Assembly: GCF_000406965.1 (NCBI RefSeq)
Contig: NZ_KE136367.1
Coordinates: 213,090 to 277,089, forward strand
Reading direction: 5' to 3'
DNA from: Enterococcus avium ATCC 14025
GTDB taxonomy: Bacteria; Bacillota; Bacilli; Lactobacillales; Enterococcaceae
DNA length: 64,000 nucleotides
Position numbers and translations under genes: made by a program. Positions 1-7,919 of this stretch are shown here, piece after piece. A model generated the notes under the pieces. It did not search any database and was not told the origin of the DNA. It saw only the letters and a program-made list of their open reading frames with translations. Within the stretch, counting starts at the first letter, position 1; every line of letters begins with the position of its first letter.

Positions 1-1020
1 CTCTTTTCCAATATAGACACCGACTAATTCAAGCTGGTCGTTTTTCTTTTGATAGAGCAGACTGCCGACACTGATTTCTTCGCTTGCTTGTTCTGGAGTG
101 CCTGTGATCTCAATCGCAAACAAATCGCTATAAAGCTTAGCGGTTAATTGTTCCACATTAAAATCCTTCGCCTGTTCCGTCCCAAGCTTTTTAATACCGT
201 CATAAATCAAAGCGGCCTGTGCTTTGTTTTCAAAGCTTGACAGCAAGGGTAGTTCATAACCTTTTAAATCGGATTGTGCAACTTCAGATGTCTTCAACTC
301 ACTTGGAAGCTGTAAAGTACTCGTCTCTGAAAAAGCAGCTGGCGGCTGTTGAATAGCATCAGTATTTGTTTGAACCTTAGGCTCACTTGGAGCCGGAGGT
401 GCCGGGGCTGGACTTGGAACTGGTCCCGGCGTAGACGGTGTACTAGGCTGCGGCTGTTCCTGACCAGAACTTGACGGTGTCGTTGAAGAACTGCTGGTCG
501 TTCCTGTTGAACTACTAGTAGTTGAGCTAGTCGATCCACTAGGTACACTGCTGCTGGAAGACGATGACTCACTTGGTGTAGTAGTTGAACTGGACGTACT
601 AGAGGTCTGGCTCGTCGAACTCTGACTTGTCGAACTCTCACTAGATGTACCACTACTTGTGGAACTTTCACTAGTTGAACTATCGCTTTTCGGTGGATCT
701 ACTGTGCTGCTTTGTGTAGGCATTTCTGGTATGGTATCTGTCGGTGCAGGTTCTGCCGGCTGCTGTTCCACAGGAGTCTCTGGTACAGCAGATACTTCCG
801 ATGCTGGTGCAGCTGGCGCTGGTGTTTCAGTATTCGGCTCCGATGCTTTCGGTACGGATTCAGGTTCAACCGGTAGAACGGTAGAACTTTCAGGAACTGT
901 CGTCTCTACGACAGAGGATTCTTGAAGTAAATTATCCGCTTTTAGTGCCCCACTTTGCAGACTAGCAACTCCCCAACAAACTACTGCTACCCCACAAATT
1001 ACCATAACAATCTTTTTCAT
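1..1020 (-). CDS. Secreted Ser/Pro-rich protein with degenerate NlpC/P60-like domain (partial)
   Basis: The gene starts at ATG 1020 behind an AAGGGGA ribosome binding site and runs off the left edge; 340 codons are visible. Residues 1-28 form a signal peptide (KK, hydrophobic stretch, cleavage near LKA-DN). Residues about 30-110 are Pro/Glu/Thr-rich, about 110-215 almost pure Ser/Thr/Gly, then Pro-rich to about 240. From about 265 the sequence follows an NlpC/P60 (C40 peptidase) fold: AALIYDGIKKLGT, FNVEQLT, and VGSLLYQ...VGVYIG. In active family members the second motif is FDCSGLT and the last begins HVGIYIG. Here the Cys position is Val289 and the His position is not His, so the domain is probably a binding rather than a hydrolytic module. 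The low-complexity tract probably spans the cell wall. No LPxTG is visible because the C-terminus is outside the window. Confidence 0.75.
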   Translation of the reverse strand, partial: MKKIVMVICGVAVVCWGVASLQSGALKADNLLQESSVVETTVPESSTVLPVEPESVPKASEPNTETPAPAAPASEVSAVPETPVEQQPAEPAPTDTIPEMPTQSSTVDPPKSDSSTSESSTSSGTSSESSTSQSSTSQTSSTSSSTTTPSESSSSSSSVPSGSTSSTTSSSTGTTSSSSTTPSSSGQEQPQPSTPSTPGPVPSPAPAPPAPSEPKVQTNTDAIQQPPAAFSETSTLQLPSELKTSEVAQSDLKGYELPLLSSFENKAQAALIYDGIKKLGTEQAKDFNVEQLTAKLYSDLFAIEITGTPEQASEEISVGSLLYQKKNDQLELVGVYIGKE

Positions 1021-1089
1021 GAACATTTCCCCTTCTTTCTATCTCAAATCAAGCTAAGTATTTAATAAAATACTAGGGGCAACCAATGA

Positions 1090-1135
1090 ATGGAAAAAAA
1101 TCAAGGATGCTGAAAATAATCCGCATCCTTGATTC
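1090..1135 (-). terminator. Intrinsic terminator inside the leader of the secreted-protein gene
   Basis: A perfect 12-bp stem (AATCAAGGATGC and its complement) with a 12-nt loop is followed on the minus strand by a run of eight T. It lies 70 bp upstream of the ATG at 1020, where a riboswitch or attenuator terminator would sit. Confidence 0.75.
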
Positions 1136-1365
1136 ATTCTTCAATAATGATGCATCCACTTAAATTTTCCAATGAATGCTAATCATCTGCCGCCGCTCAT
1201 CGCTAAACCTTTAAATAGCAACTTGATAAGTCACACTATTTCACTGACTCGCGGCACTTTAGCTTCTCCTCGCATAAGGAGAGAAGCTAATCAACATGAT
1301 CCATGATTGAGTGCTTATCAACCTTCAGCATGCTGTCAGTAATAAAATTACAATGACCGGATCTT
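1136..1365 (-). ncRNA. Candidate structured leader RNA or sRNA of unknown class
   Basis: Reading the minus strand, a closing helix pairs CTTATC (1314-1319) with GATAAG (1225-1230). It encloses CACT/AGTG pairing (near 1255 and 1311), a short hairpin around CATGGATCATG (about 1295-1307) and a strong TAGCTTCTC/GAGAAGCTA hairpin (1260-1289). A separate AGTCA/TGACT hairpin sits near 1231-1250. A terminator follows at 1135-1090. A possible -10 (TATAAA) lies near 1370. I compared it by eye with the c-di-AMP (ydaO), T-box, lysine, TPP, preQ1 and SMK consensus elements and found no match. Secondary structure was judged by hand only. Confidence 0.4.
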
Positions 1366-1702
1366 TATATGTATTTTTTATTTTTTGTATGAACTTTTAT
1401 GAGTGTTATCGTTTGCTAGTAATTTGCATCAAATCCCTTGCATTAACACCATAAAAAAGCGAGAACTCCTTCATTGTACGCACCATTGGTTACACATATT
1501 ATTCTACCCGCATTTATAAGGAATGTCTCAGCCATTTTTGAAATATAAAATTTAATTTTTGGATAAAAATAAGGAATTTGGGTTTTTGAATTCGCTTACA
1601 AATTTGTAATAGCCTAAATCTAGCTAAATATGAAATTATTAAGAATAGCAAAACAGAAAAAATCTTTTTTTGTTTTTTCTTTTTATTTTTTGAATAAATA
1701 AA

Positions 1703-1734
1703 GAAATATCGACTTTTAAAGCCGATATTTCTCT
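1703..1734 (-). terminator. Terminator of the phn operon
   Basis: The stem AGAAATATCG/CGATATTTCT with a short loop follows the phnX stop codon. On the minus strand it is followed by a T-rich stretch (CTTTATTTATTC). Confidence 0.65.
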
Positions 1735-1738
1735 TCGC

Positions 1739-2554
1739 CTACGCTGATTCTCGCTTTTTTGTTTGTAATTTTGGAATCGTTGAATGCTCCTGCAAAAGCT
1801 CAGCTAATTCCAGTAGATTTTTAATACAAAGATCCGCCCCATGCTGATAAAAGATTTCCGCTGTTTGTTGGTTCAACCGTTCCATTTCTTCTTTTGAGAG
1901 CTGTTTGTACTCCTCTAAAGAAAGTCCCATCACTGAGCTTCCCTCAGTGACAGCGATACTCAAGACCCCTGCGTTTTTTCCTTCTTGAATATCAGCGATT
2001 GTATCTCCTACTTTAATCACTTCTTCCATCGAATGGTTTTGAAAATGGCGCATATTCTCAAAAATCATGAATGGATATGGCCGCCCCAATGAATCAACCT
2101 CATCTGGTGTTACGACATAATCAGGACGATAACCTTCCATCGTGGCCGTGTTTAATACAACAGCCATCATTTCTTTGGTATAGCCAGTCGTAGAGCCAAT
2201 ATTATAGCCTAATTGCTTAATTTTTTTCATCGCCTGCTTGGTTTCCGGTTTTAAATGACTGTTCTCTGCGAGATCTGCAAACAAGTATTTCTCAAAATCC
2301 TGATAGATACTTAGCACATCTTTCTCTTCAGAAAGACGTCCATAAAGCTCAAACCATTGCTTTTTTACTTGCTCAAGCGAAAGCAGCTGTTTGATATGCT
2401 CAATTTTAAGCATCCCCATCGGTTTTCTGATTTCTTCATTGGAAAGCTCGATGTTCTTATTTCTAAATGCTTTTTTGAAAGCATGAACCGGTGCCATACA
2501 GCCGAAATCGACTGTTGTCCCAGCCCAGTCTAAAATAATTGTTTTAACTGACAT
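1739..2554 (-). CDS. phnX: Phosphonoacetaldehyde hydrolase
   Basis: Cleaves the C-P bond of phosphonoacetaldehyde to acetaldehyde and phosphate, the second step of 2-aminoethylphosphonate breakdown. This is a HAD-superfamily enzyme of 271 aa, the usual length. The nucleophile Asp9 sits in ILDWAGTT, and Lys50 in GMLKIEH matches the Schiff-base lysine that sets PhnX apart from other HAD enzymes. VGDTIADIQEG is the HAD motif with the metal-binding acidic residues. The start overlaps the end of phnW by 11 nt, indicating translational coupling. It is the last gene of the operon. Confidence 0.95.
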   Translation of the reverse strand: MSVKTIILDWAGTTVDFGCMAPVHAFKKAFRNKNIELSNEEIRKPMGMLKIEHIKQLLSLEQVKKQWFELYGRLSEEKDVLSIYQDFEKYLFADLAENSHLKPETKQAMKKIKQLGYNIGSTTGYTKEMMAVVLNTATMEGYRPDYVVTPDEVDSLGRPYPFMIFENMRHFQNHSMEEVIKVGDTIADIQEGKNAGVLSIAVTEGSSVMGLSLEEYKQLSKEEMERLNQQTAEIFYQHGADLCIKNLLELAELLQEHSTIPKLQTKKRESA

Positions 2555-3638
2555 ATGCTACCTCCGAGTAATTTTCAATTACTTTGACTAACTGATCAAT
2601 ATCTTCTGGATAAATCTCACCGATATTTCCAATGCGGAAACAATCGACGGAACTTATTTTTCCTGGATAGATCACAAAGCCATTTTGTTTCAAATGCTGA
2701 TAAAAATGGTCGAAGTTAAAGGCACTCTGCTTGGGATATAAAAATGAAGTGATAAATGGCCCTTGATGCTGCTTGATGAAGGGCTGATAGCCCAATTCAC
2801 TCATTTTTTGCCGTAGCAGTCGATTATTTGTTAAATAGCGCATATAGCGTTGGTAGATTCCGCCTTCTGCATCTAGCTCTTTTAAAGCTTGATGAAAGGC
2901 TAAAACCGTGTGGGTGGGTGAAGTAAAGCGCCACTTGCCGTCCTTTTCCATCGTTTCATACTGATCATAAAGATCTAAAGACACCGTTCGTGAAAACTCT
3001 GTACGTTGCTCAAGCTGTGCCCGTTTGGCCAACGTAAAGGAAAAGCCTGGTACTCCTTGAATACATTTGTTCGAGCTTGAGACTAGAAAATCGATGGACA
3101 ATGCCGTAACATCAATTGGAATTCCCCCAAAGCTAGACATTGCGTCCACGATAAACAGCAGCTCATTGTCTTTGGCAAGTGCAGCAATTTCTTCTAACTC
3201 ATTTAAAATACCAGAAGTCGTCTCACTGTGAACCATCGCAAGCGCAGAAATGGTTGGATCATTCACGAGAATGCTTTTTATGTCCGTTGCTTGCGGAATT
3301 TCATCTTCTGCGACTTCATAAACGCTGTAAGCCAAATGATGCCGTTCGCACATGCTGACCATTCGACGCCCGTAAGCGCCATTCACACAAACGAGCACAT
3401 GATCCGTCGGTCCGATCACCGAGCTTAGAACTGATTCCACACCAAATGATCCGCTTCCCTGCATTAAGATCGTCGTATATTCTACTGGGGAGGCACCTGC
3501 TAAAGACAATAGCTTTTGTCGAATTTCCTGAGTAATCGTTTTATATTCTTCATCCCATGTACAATGATCCACCATCATTGCTTGCTTAACCGTCTGAGTC
3601 GTCGTTAACGGTCCGGGTGTCAATAATTTGTAGTCCAT
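2544..3638 (-). CDS. phnW: 2-aminoethylphosphonate--pyruvate transaminase
   Basis: PLP-dependent class V aminotransferase (364 aa, normal length) converting 2-aminoethylphosphonate and pyruvate to phosphonoacetaldehyde and alanine. The N-terminus LLTPGPLTTT is typical. Lys191 in SSSNKCIQG is the expected PLP lysine and Asp165 in FIVDAMSSFGG the pyridine-nitrogen partner. It lies 10 bp downstream of the transport-protein gene and overlaps phnX, which uses its product. Confidence 0.95.
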   Translation of the reverse strand: MDYKLLTPGPLTTTQTVKQAMMVDHCTWDEEYKTITQEIRQKLLSLAGASPVEYTTILMQGSGSFGVESVLSSVIGPTDHVLVCVNGAYGRRMVSMCERHHLAYSVYEVAEDEIPQATDIKSILVNDPTISALAMVHSETTSGILNELEEIAALAKDNELLFIVDAMSSFGGIPIDVTALSIDFLVSSSNKCIQGVPGFSFTLAKRAQLEQRTEFSRTVSLDLYDQYETMEKDGKWRFTSPTHTVLAFHQALKELDAEGGIYQRYMRYLTNNRLLRQKMSELGYQPFIKQHQGPFITSFLYPKQSAFNFDHFYQHLKQNGFVIYPGKISSVDCFRIGNIGEIYPEDIDQLVKVIENYSEVAYVS

Positions 3639-3648
3639 GCTAAGCTCC

Positions 3649-4623
3649 TTAATCGATTAATTTTTGGTGCTGCTCTAATAATTCTGCGGTTAATTCTGTT
3701 GGAAAGACTTTTTGGTCATTCGCTACGTGTGCGCTATCTACCTGCTCATCCTTGTACAGTGCGCTTGGATAGATTTCCAATATGTCTTTACGACCCTTTT
3801 CCAAAATCAAATCCAGCATTTTTTCTGCTTCAGGATTGGTTTTGTCGCCTTTATTAATCACCGCCAAAGATTCAGTTAATGTATACGTTCCTTCTGAGGG
3901 TTCAACAAAATCAATCGGCAATCCATCCTGTTTATCTTTGACTGCCTGATGTCGTAACCCAAATCCGATCGCAACCTCACCTAGCCGAACCTTTTTCAAC
4001 GGACCTGAACCAGAACTTTCTAAATGATCCCCTGCATTTTTGTAGATCCCCTTCAAGATCGTTTTCGCTTCATCTTCTCCGTAATTATCAACTAACGCTT
4101 GGAACAGCAGCCACGCTGTAGACGATTGTTTGATATCTGAGATTGACAAGGCATCCTTGTATTTCGGATCGGCTAAATCTTTCAAACTAGTTGGAATTGG
4201 TAAGTTCATTTCCTTCATGACATCGGTATTATAGAAAATTGTTCCTTCTTGAACGGTAAAAGGTGCCGTGTAATCCGGAATTTTCGTTAACGATTCGACT
4301 GGAAGCGTTAATTCTTTAAACATCTTGTCTTTTTTCTGAGCACTATTTAAATAGAAGGTACTCATCGTGACTAAATCCGCTTCAATATTTTTTCCTTCCG
4401 CTAAGAGCTTTCCGCCTAGCTCAGAAGTGCCGAATGATTGCAGCGTGTATTTGCCCTTGTAACCGTTTTTGTCTAAAACATTCTTGATTACCTCCACCGG
4501 TTCTTCGTCAGCGTTAGTATAAATCGTGACTTTCTCGTCAGCCGCATTACTTTTGCTACAAGCGCCTAATAATAGAAGGAAAAGCAAGCTTCCAAGCAGT
4601 GCGAGTAGTTTTTTTCTGTTCAT
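3649..4623 (-). CDS. phnS: 2-aminoethylphosphonate ABC transporter, substrate-binding lipoprotein
   Basis: The 324-aa protein carries a lipoprotein signal peptide: KK, a hydrophobic core and a lipobox LGAC with Cys22, so it is anchored on the outer face of the membrane. The rest resembles iron/phosphonate-type binding proteins of the Fbp/PhnS group (VTIYTNADEEPVE, then TAPFTVQEGTIFYN). Assignment to 2-aminoethylphosphonate rests on the adjacent phnW and phnX. An Fe(III) or other substrate would otherwise be possible from sequence alone. The symbol is assigned by context. Confidence 0.75.
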   Translation of the reverse strand: MNRKKLLALLGSLLFLLLLGACSKSNAADEKVTIYTNADEEPVEVIKNVLDKNGYKGKYTLQSFGTSELGGKLLAEGKNIEADLVTMSTFYLNSAQKKDKMFKELTLPVESLTKIPDYTAPFTVQEGTIFYNTDVMKEMNLPIPTSLKDLADPKYKDALSISDIKQSSTAWLLFQALVDNYGEDEAKTILKGIYKNAGDHLESSGSGPLKKVRLGEVAIGFGLRHQAVKDKQDGLPIDFVEPSEGTYTLTESLAVINKGDKTNPEAEKMLDLILEKGRKDILEIYPSALYKDEQVDSAHVANDQKVFPTELTAELLEQHQKLID

Positions 4624-4649
4624 TCATCATTCTCCTTTTTCATATTAAT

Positions 4650-4679
4650 GGATTAATTTTTCTTGAGAAAAATTAGTCC
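4650..4679 (-). other. Intercistronic stem-loop between permease and binding-protein genes
   Basis: A 13-bp stem (GGATTAATTTTTC with GAAAAATTAGTCC, one G-T pair) with a 4-nt loop lies in the 81-bp gap upstream of the lipoprotein gene. Such structures often protect the downstream binding-protein mRNA so that it is made in excess. A partial terminator is the alternative. Confidence 0.45.
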
Positions 4680-4704
4680 GATTTTCAAGCCGTATACCAT
4701 TCCT

Positions 4705-6378
4705 TTATACTTTGTTTCTTTGAATAGCAGTTAATTTTGTAGGCAGCTTTTTACCAGCTGTCTGACTGGGAAAAGTGGAACTGGCAATCCTTTTAATAAT
4801 TTGAGTAATTCCTTGCATAACTAAATTAATTACTAGTAAAAACAGCGAGAGCATAAATATATCGTTAAATCGGCCAAAATGCTGAAGCTCTTTTAATTTG
4901 GCGGTAATAACCATCGTATTGGCACTTGTTAAGAAAATGACCGCACTGATTGTGACCATCGAATTGAAAAAGTAATACGCGAAGATATCTATAATTGTCA
5001 CCTTTGAATTCGGGATCAGAATTCGCCAAACTGTTTTTAACCAGCTATCTCCCATCAACTTGGCAGTGTTCTCCCAGTTCAAGTTCATCTTTTGCAGTGC
5101 CTCTTTCGCCATCTGATACGGTGTTGAAAAATAATGGACGACCGTCACAATCACTAAGATTAGTAATGTATTGTGCAGCTGACTGCCACTGAATAGCAAT
5201 AAGTAGGCCACTCCCAAAACCATCCCGGGAATTGAATTCGTAATGGTGGCGATACTATCAATTACTTGATTGACCTTATAAAGCTTCCGCTCTCTGGAGG
5301 TCAATATCGCCGCCGAATAGGCAATAATTGTCCCAACTCCCGCCGTCAGCAAAGCCATCAGCAGTGAATTTTTCAAGGTTAAAATCAAGCTGTCATCTTG
5401 GATAAAGCGGGCGAAATTATTGAAGGTTGGGGTCAATTCATAGGGCCAATTGCTCACCATTGGAATAATGATCAAGACCGCGAATACTCCTAAAATGAAA
5501 AGAGAGATGCTGATGAAAAGTAGTCGAAAACACCAATCTCTTACCGGATTCTTTTTGATCACTGCCTGCCGTGGACGCTCATAGCGCACCACCTTCTTCT
5601 GTAAATAGTTCAAAACCAAAATACTGATGATTGATGGCAATAGCATCGTTAAAGCCACTAATGAGCCAAACTGGAAATCTGGAATGGTTCCCATGAATCC
5701 TTCATATAATAATGTCGTGATGAACGGGGTTTGTCCTCCTACCGCGCTGGGAATCCCAAAATCTGTAAAGGACATAAAAAAGCCCTGTAGAAAAGCCACC
5801 GCCAACACGCGCGTCAATGGATTCAAGATCGTTTTATAAAGCGACCGATACCAGCTATCCCCCATCAGGCGTGAAACAATGAATAGCTGAGTATCTAAAT
5901 ATTTCATCGAATTGTTGATCAAAATGAAGATTGGTGGCAATGTATAAATGATGAATCCCAATAAAATACCGATGGAACCATAGATATGGAACAGTTCCTG
6001 TTGAAAAACTTTGCTCCACAATCCCTGCTTGCCAAAGGCATAAATAAGGACAAATCCGTAAGTAATCGTTGGTAATAGCATCGGAAAATGCAAAACACTT
6101 TCATTTACCTTTAAAAATCGCCGATTGATTCGAGTAAAATTATTTCCATAGGCCAAGAAAAAGCCTAAAATTGTTGAACAGCTCGTAGCCGCTAAAGAAT
6201 ATTTCAAGCTGTTAGCAAATGATCGCTGCCATTCTGGAGTGAAAATATCCAAGCTGCTCCCGTCGGATCGTGGGAAAGCTGTTAACACGATTTGAATGAT
6301 CGGATAAGCTAAAAATAAAAAGAAGAAGATCAGCACACTCCAGCTAATCACTCGTTTCAATGAAAAAGCCGCTCTCAT
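4705..6378 (-). CDS. 2-aminoethylphosphonate ABC transporter, fused double permease
   Basis: At 557 aa this is a tandem fusion of two MetI-type permease domains, as in FbpB-like transporters, with about twelve hydrophobic segments. Each half has its own EAA-type loop for ATPase contact: SRLMGDSWYRSLYKTI near residue 170 and AKLMGDSWLKTVWRIL near 440. In other bacteria the two halves of 2-aminoethylphosphonate importers are often separate proteins (PhnU and PhnV). The start ATG forms an ATGA overlap with the stop of the ATPase gene. The substrate is inferred from the operon. Confidence 0.85.
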   Translation of the reverse strand: MRAAFSLKRVISWSVLIFFFLFLAYPIIQIVLTAFPRSDGSSLDIFTPEWQRSFANSLKYSLAATSCSTILGFFLAYGNNFTRINRRFLKVNESVLHFPMLLPTITYGFVLIYAFGKQGLWSKVFQQELFHIYGSIGILLGFIIYTLPPIFILINNSMKYLDTQLFIVSRLMGDSWYRSLYKTILNPLTRVLAVAFLQGFFMSFTDFGIPSAVGGQTPFITTLLYEGFMGTIPDFQFGSLVALTMLLPSIISILVLNYLQKKVVRYERPRQAVIKKNPVRDWCFRLLFISISLFILGVFAVLIIIPMVSNWPYELTPTFNNFARFIQDDSLILTLKNSLLMALLTAGVGTIIAYSAAILTSRERKLYKVNQVIDSIATITNSIPGMVLGVAYLLLFSGSQLHNTLLILVIVTVVHYFSTPYQMAKEALQKMNLNWENTAKLMGDSWLKTVWRILIPNSKVTIIDIFAYYFFNSMVTISAVIFLTSANTMVITAKLKELQHFGRFNDIFMLSLFLLVINLVMQGITQIIKRIASSTFPSQTAGKKLPTKLTAIQRNKV

Positions 6379-7139
6379 GAGGCCACCATATTGACTGATT
6401 GCTGAAAGATTTGCTGAATGTTCTGTTGCTTGATTGCCAATTGATTGACAATAAACTCCTCAACAAAATGACAGGAAGCCTGACTCATAATTTCGATCGG
6501 TGAACTGCATTGAGCAATTTTCCCTTCATCTAAAACAACGATCTTGTCTGACATCGTCAAGGCCTCTTCCGGATCGTGCGTAACAATGATGATCGTCAAA
6601 TGTAGCTTACGGGCAATTTCTTGGATTTTTTCTTTGATTGATTCCTTGATTACTCCATCCAAGGCACTCAACGGCTCATCCAACAAAAGCAGCTGCGGCT
6701 TCATCACTAATGTCCGGCCAAGTGCAACCCGCTGCTTTTGTCCGCCTGACAATTGATGAATTGGTTTTTCTAGGTGCTTTTCCAGATTCAACAATTGAAT
6801 CAGCTCGTCTACCTCCGCTTTGGTGGAGCACTCTTTTTTATTGCGTAGTCCGTAGGTCAAATTTTGATAAGCCGTCAAATTAGGAAACAAGGCATAATCC
6901 TGAAAAACAATATTGAAGGGACGTTTTTCCATCAATGTATGGGTGATCTTCTGATTATTGAAGAAAATTTCTCCCCCACTTGGCTCATCCAATCCTAAAA
7001 TCAGATTTAATAGCGTCGTTTTTCCTGAACCTGATTGCCCCAGGATTGAAACGATCTCACCAGACTCAATTTCTAAATTGATCCCATCCAGTACTGTCGT
7101 CTCCTGAAATTTCTTCGTGATATTCTCAAGTTTTAGCAC
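6375..7139 (-). CDS. phnT: 2-aminoethylphosphonate ABC transporter, ATP-binding protein
   Basis: This 254-aa ATPase energises the importer. Visible motifs are Walker A GQSGSGKTT, signature LSGGQKQR, Walker B LLLLDEPLSALD and the H-loop VTHDPEEAL. The start is taken as GTG 7139 because the AAGGAG site lies 8 nt upstream. An earlier in-frame GTG at 7148 overlaps that ribosome binding site and is unlikely. It is the first gene of the five-gene phn operon. The symbol is assigned by context. Confidence 0.8.
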   Translation of the reverse strand: MLKLENITKKFQETTVLDGINLEIESGEIVSILGQSGSGKTTLLNLILGLDEPSGGEIFFNNQKITHTLMEKRPFNIVFQDYALFPNLTAYQNLTYGLRNKKECSTKAEVDELIQLLNLEKHLEKPIHQLSGGQKQRVALGRTLVMKPQLLLLDEPLSALDGVIKESIKEKIQEIARKLHLTIIIVTHDPEEALTMSDKIVVLDEGKIAQCSSPIEIMSQASCHFVEEFIVNQLAIKQQNIQQIFQQSVNMVAS

Positions 7140-7397
7140 CTGATCCACTCCTTCTTTCGTTTACCATTCTTTTATGCTCTTAGGTGATTTTCTAGCGAGT
7201 TTAACTTTTGCTTGCTCATTGTAAGCTGACTTTCTCTAATAAAAAGTATAGCGAAGGAGTGTAAAGGCACCGTCAAGTTCCTGCAAAGATAAAATAAAGA
7301 TTGTTGTTTTTATGTAAAGAACGTAAATTTTTGTGTATAAACAACAGAAAATTACATCTGCCACTACTTAAATAGAGAAGTAAATTATTTACAGCTC

Positions 7398-7423
7398 AAA
7401 AACGTTGCACCCGCAACGTTTTT
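7398..7423. promoter_or_regulatory. Palindromic operator over the marR promoter
   Basis: A perfect inverted repeat with 11-bp arms (AAAAACGTTGC, 4-nt spacer ACCC, GCAACGTTTTT) covers the -35 hexamer and part of the spacer of the marR promoter. Binding there would block RNA polymerase, so autoregulation by the adjacent MarR protein is likely. Confidence 0.7.
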
Positions 7424-7433
7424 CTTCTATACT
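7405..7433 (+). promoter_or_regulatory. Promoter of the marR-ABC exporter operon
   Basis: A -35 TTGCAC (7405-7410) and -10 TATACT (7428-7433) are separated by exactly 17 bp. The ribosome binding site AGGAGG (7471-7476) lies 9 nt before the GTG start. Confidence 0.75.
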
Positions 7434-7485
7434 GTACTGTGCTTGTTTAAACGCGAATTCGTAACTACCAAGGAGGAATAATTAG

Positions 7486-7917
7486 GTGGATTCTTTTGTA
7501 AAAATGATCAATCGTATTGCGCGGCTTTCTGCTTTGTATCGCGAAAAAGAATTTAAGAAATTGGGCTTAGGGGAAATGCATCACACCTACATCTTAAGTA
7601 TTTGTTACGAGCCGGGAATTTCACAAGAAGCCTTGGCCTGCAAAATCTTTATCAATAAAAGCAATGTCGCTCGCCAATTGGCACAACTGGAGCAAAAAGG
7701 CTTCATTACGAGACAAAACGATGAGAAAGACGCACGTCGTTTACGAATCTTCCCCACAGATAAAGCTTTGGCAATCGAAGCAGAAATCCGTTCGATCCTA
7801 GCAGACTGGAATCAAAAGCTGTTAGCGGAGATTCCGACTGAACAGCAACAGAACTTATTATCCGAATTGCAAACGATCGTAGAGAAAGCCGAAACAGAAA
7901 TGTGTAAAAAGGAGTAA
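7486..7917 (+). CDS. MarR-family transcriptional regulator
   Basis: A 143-aa winged-helix repressor. The wHTH is visible at about residues 35-95 (EPGISQEALACKIFINKSNVARQLAQLEQKGFITR, then DARRLRIF of the wing). The start is GTG, with a strong AGGAGG site 9 nt upstream. It stands 2 bp before the first exporter gene and behind its own palindromic operator, so it probably represses the whole operon and is released by a ligand related to the exported compound. Confidence 0.9.
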   Translation: MDSFVKMINRIARLSALYREKEFKKLGLGEMHHTYILSICYEPGISQEALACKIFINKSNVARQLAQLEQKGFITRQNDEKDARRLRIFPTDKALAIEAEIRSILADWNQKLLAEIPTEQQQNLLSELQTIVEKAETEMCKKE

Positions 7918-7919
7918 AC

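Larger units (their letters stand above)
1021..1738. other. Gene-free interval between secreted-protein gene and phn operon
   Basis: The 1021-1365 part holds the leader RNA and terminator described separately. The 1366-1700 part is very AT-rich with long A/T runs (notably 1620-1700) and shows no open frame with a ribosome binding site. The phn operon terminator closes the interval at its right end. Confidence 0.6.
7140..7485. other. Divergent promoter region, phn operon and marR-ABC operon
   Basis: The right half holds the marR promoter and a palindromic operator, listed separately. On the phn side a possible minus-strand promoter reads TTTACA, about 17 bp, TTATTA around 7225-7260. It is weak. 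No open frame is present. Confidence 0.5.

Noticed and set aside
294-925. Long open frames on both strands through the Ser-rich region
   Set aside because: They are side effects of the repetitive Ser/Thr codons of the secreted protein; neither has a ribosome binding site or a sensible protein sequence.
1090-1365. c-di-AMP (ydaO) riboswitch before the secreted protein gene
   Set aside because: The conserved core near the end of the aptamer (CCGACAGCTAACC-like) is not present.
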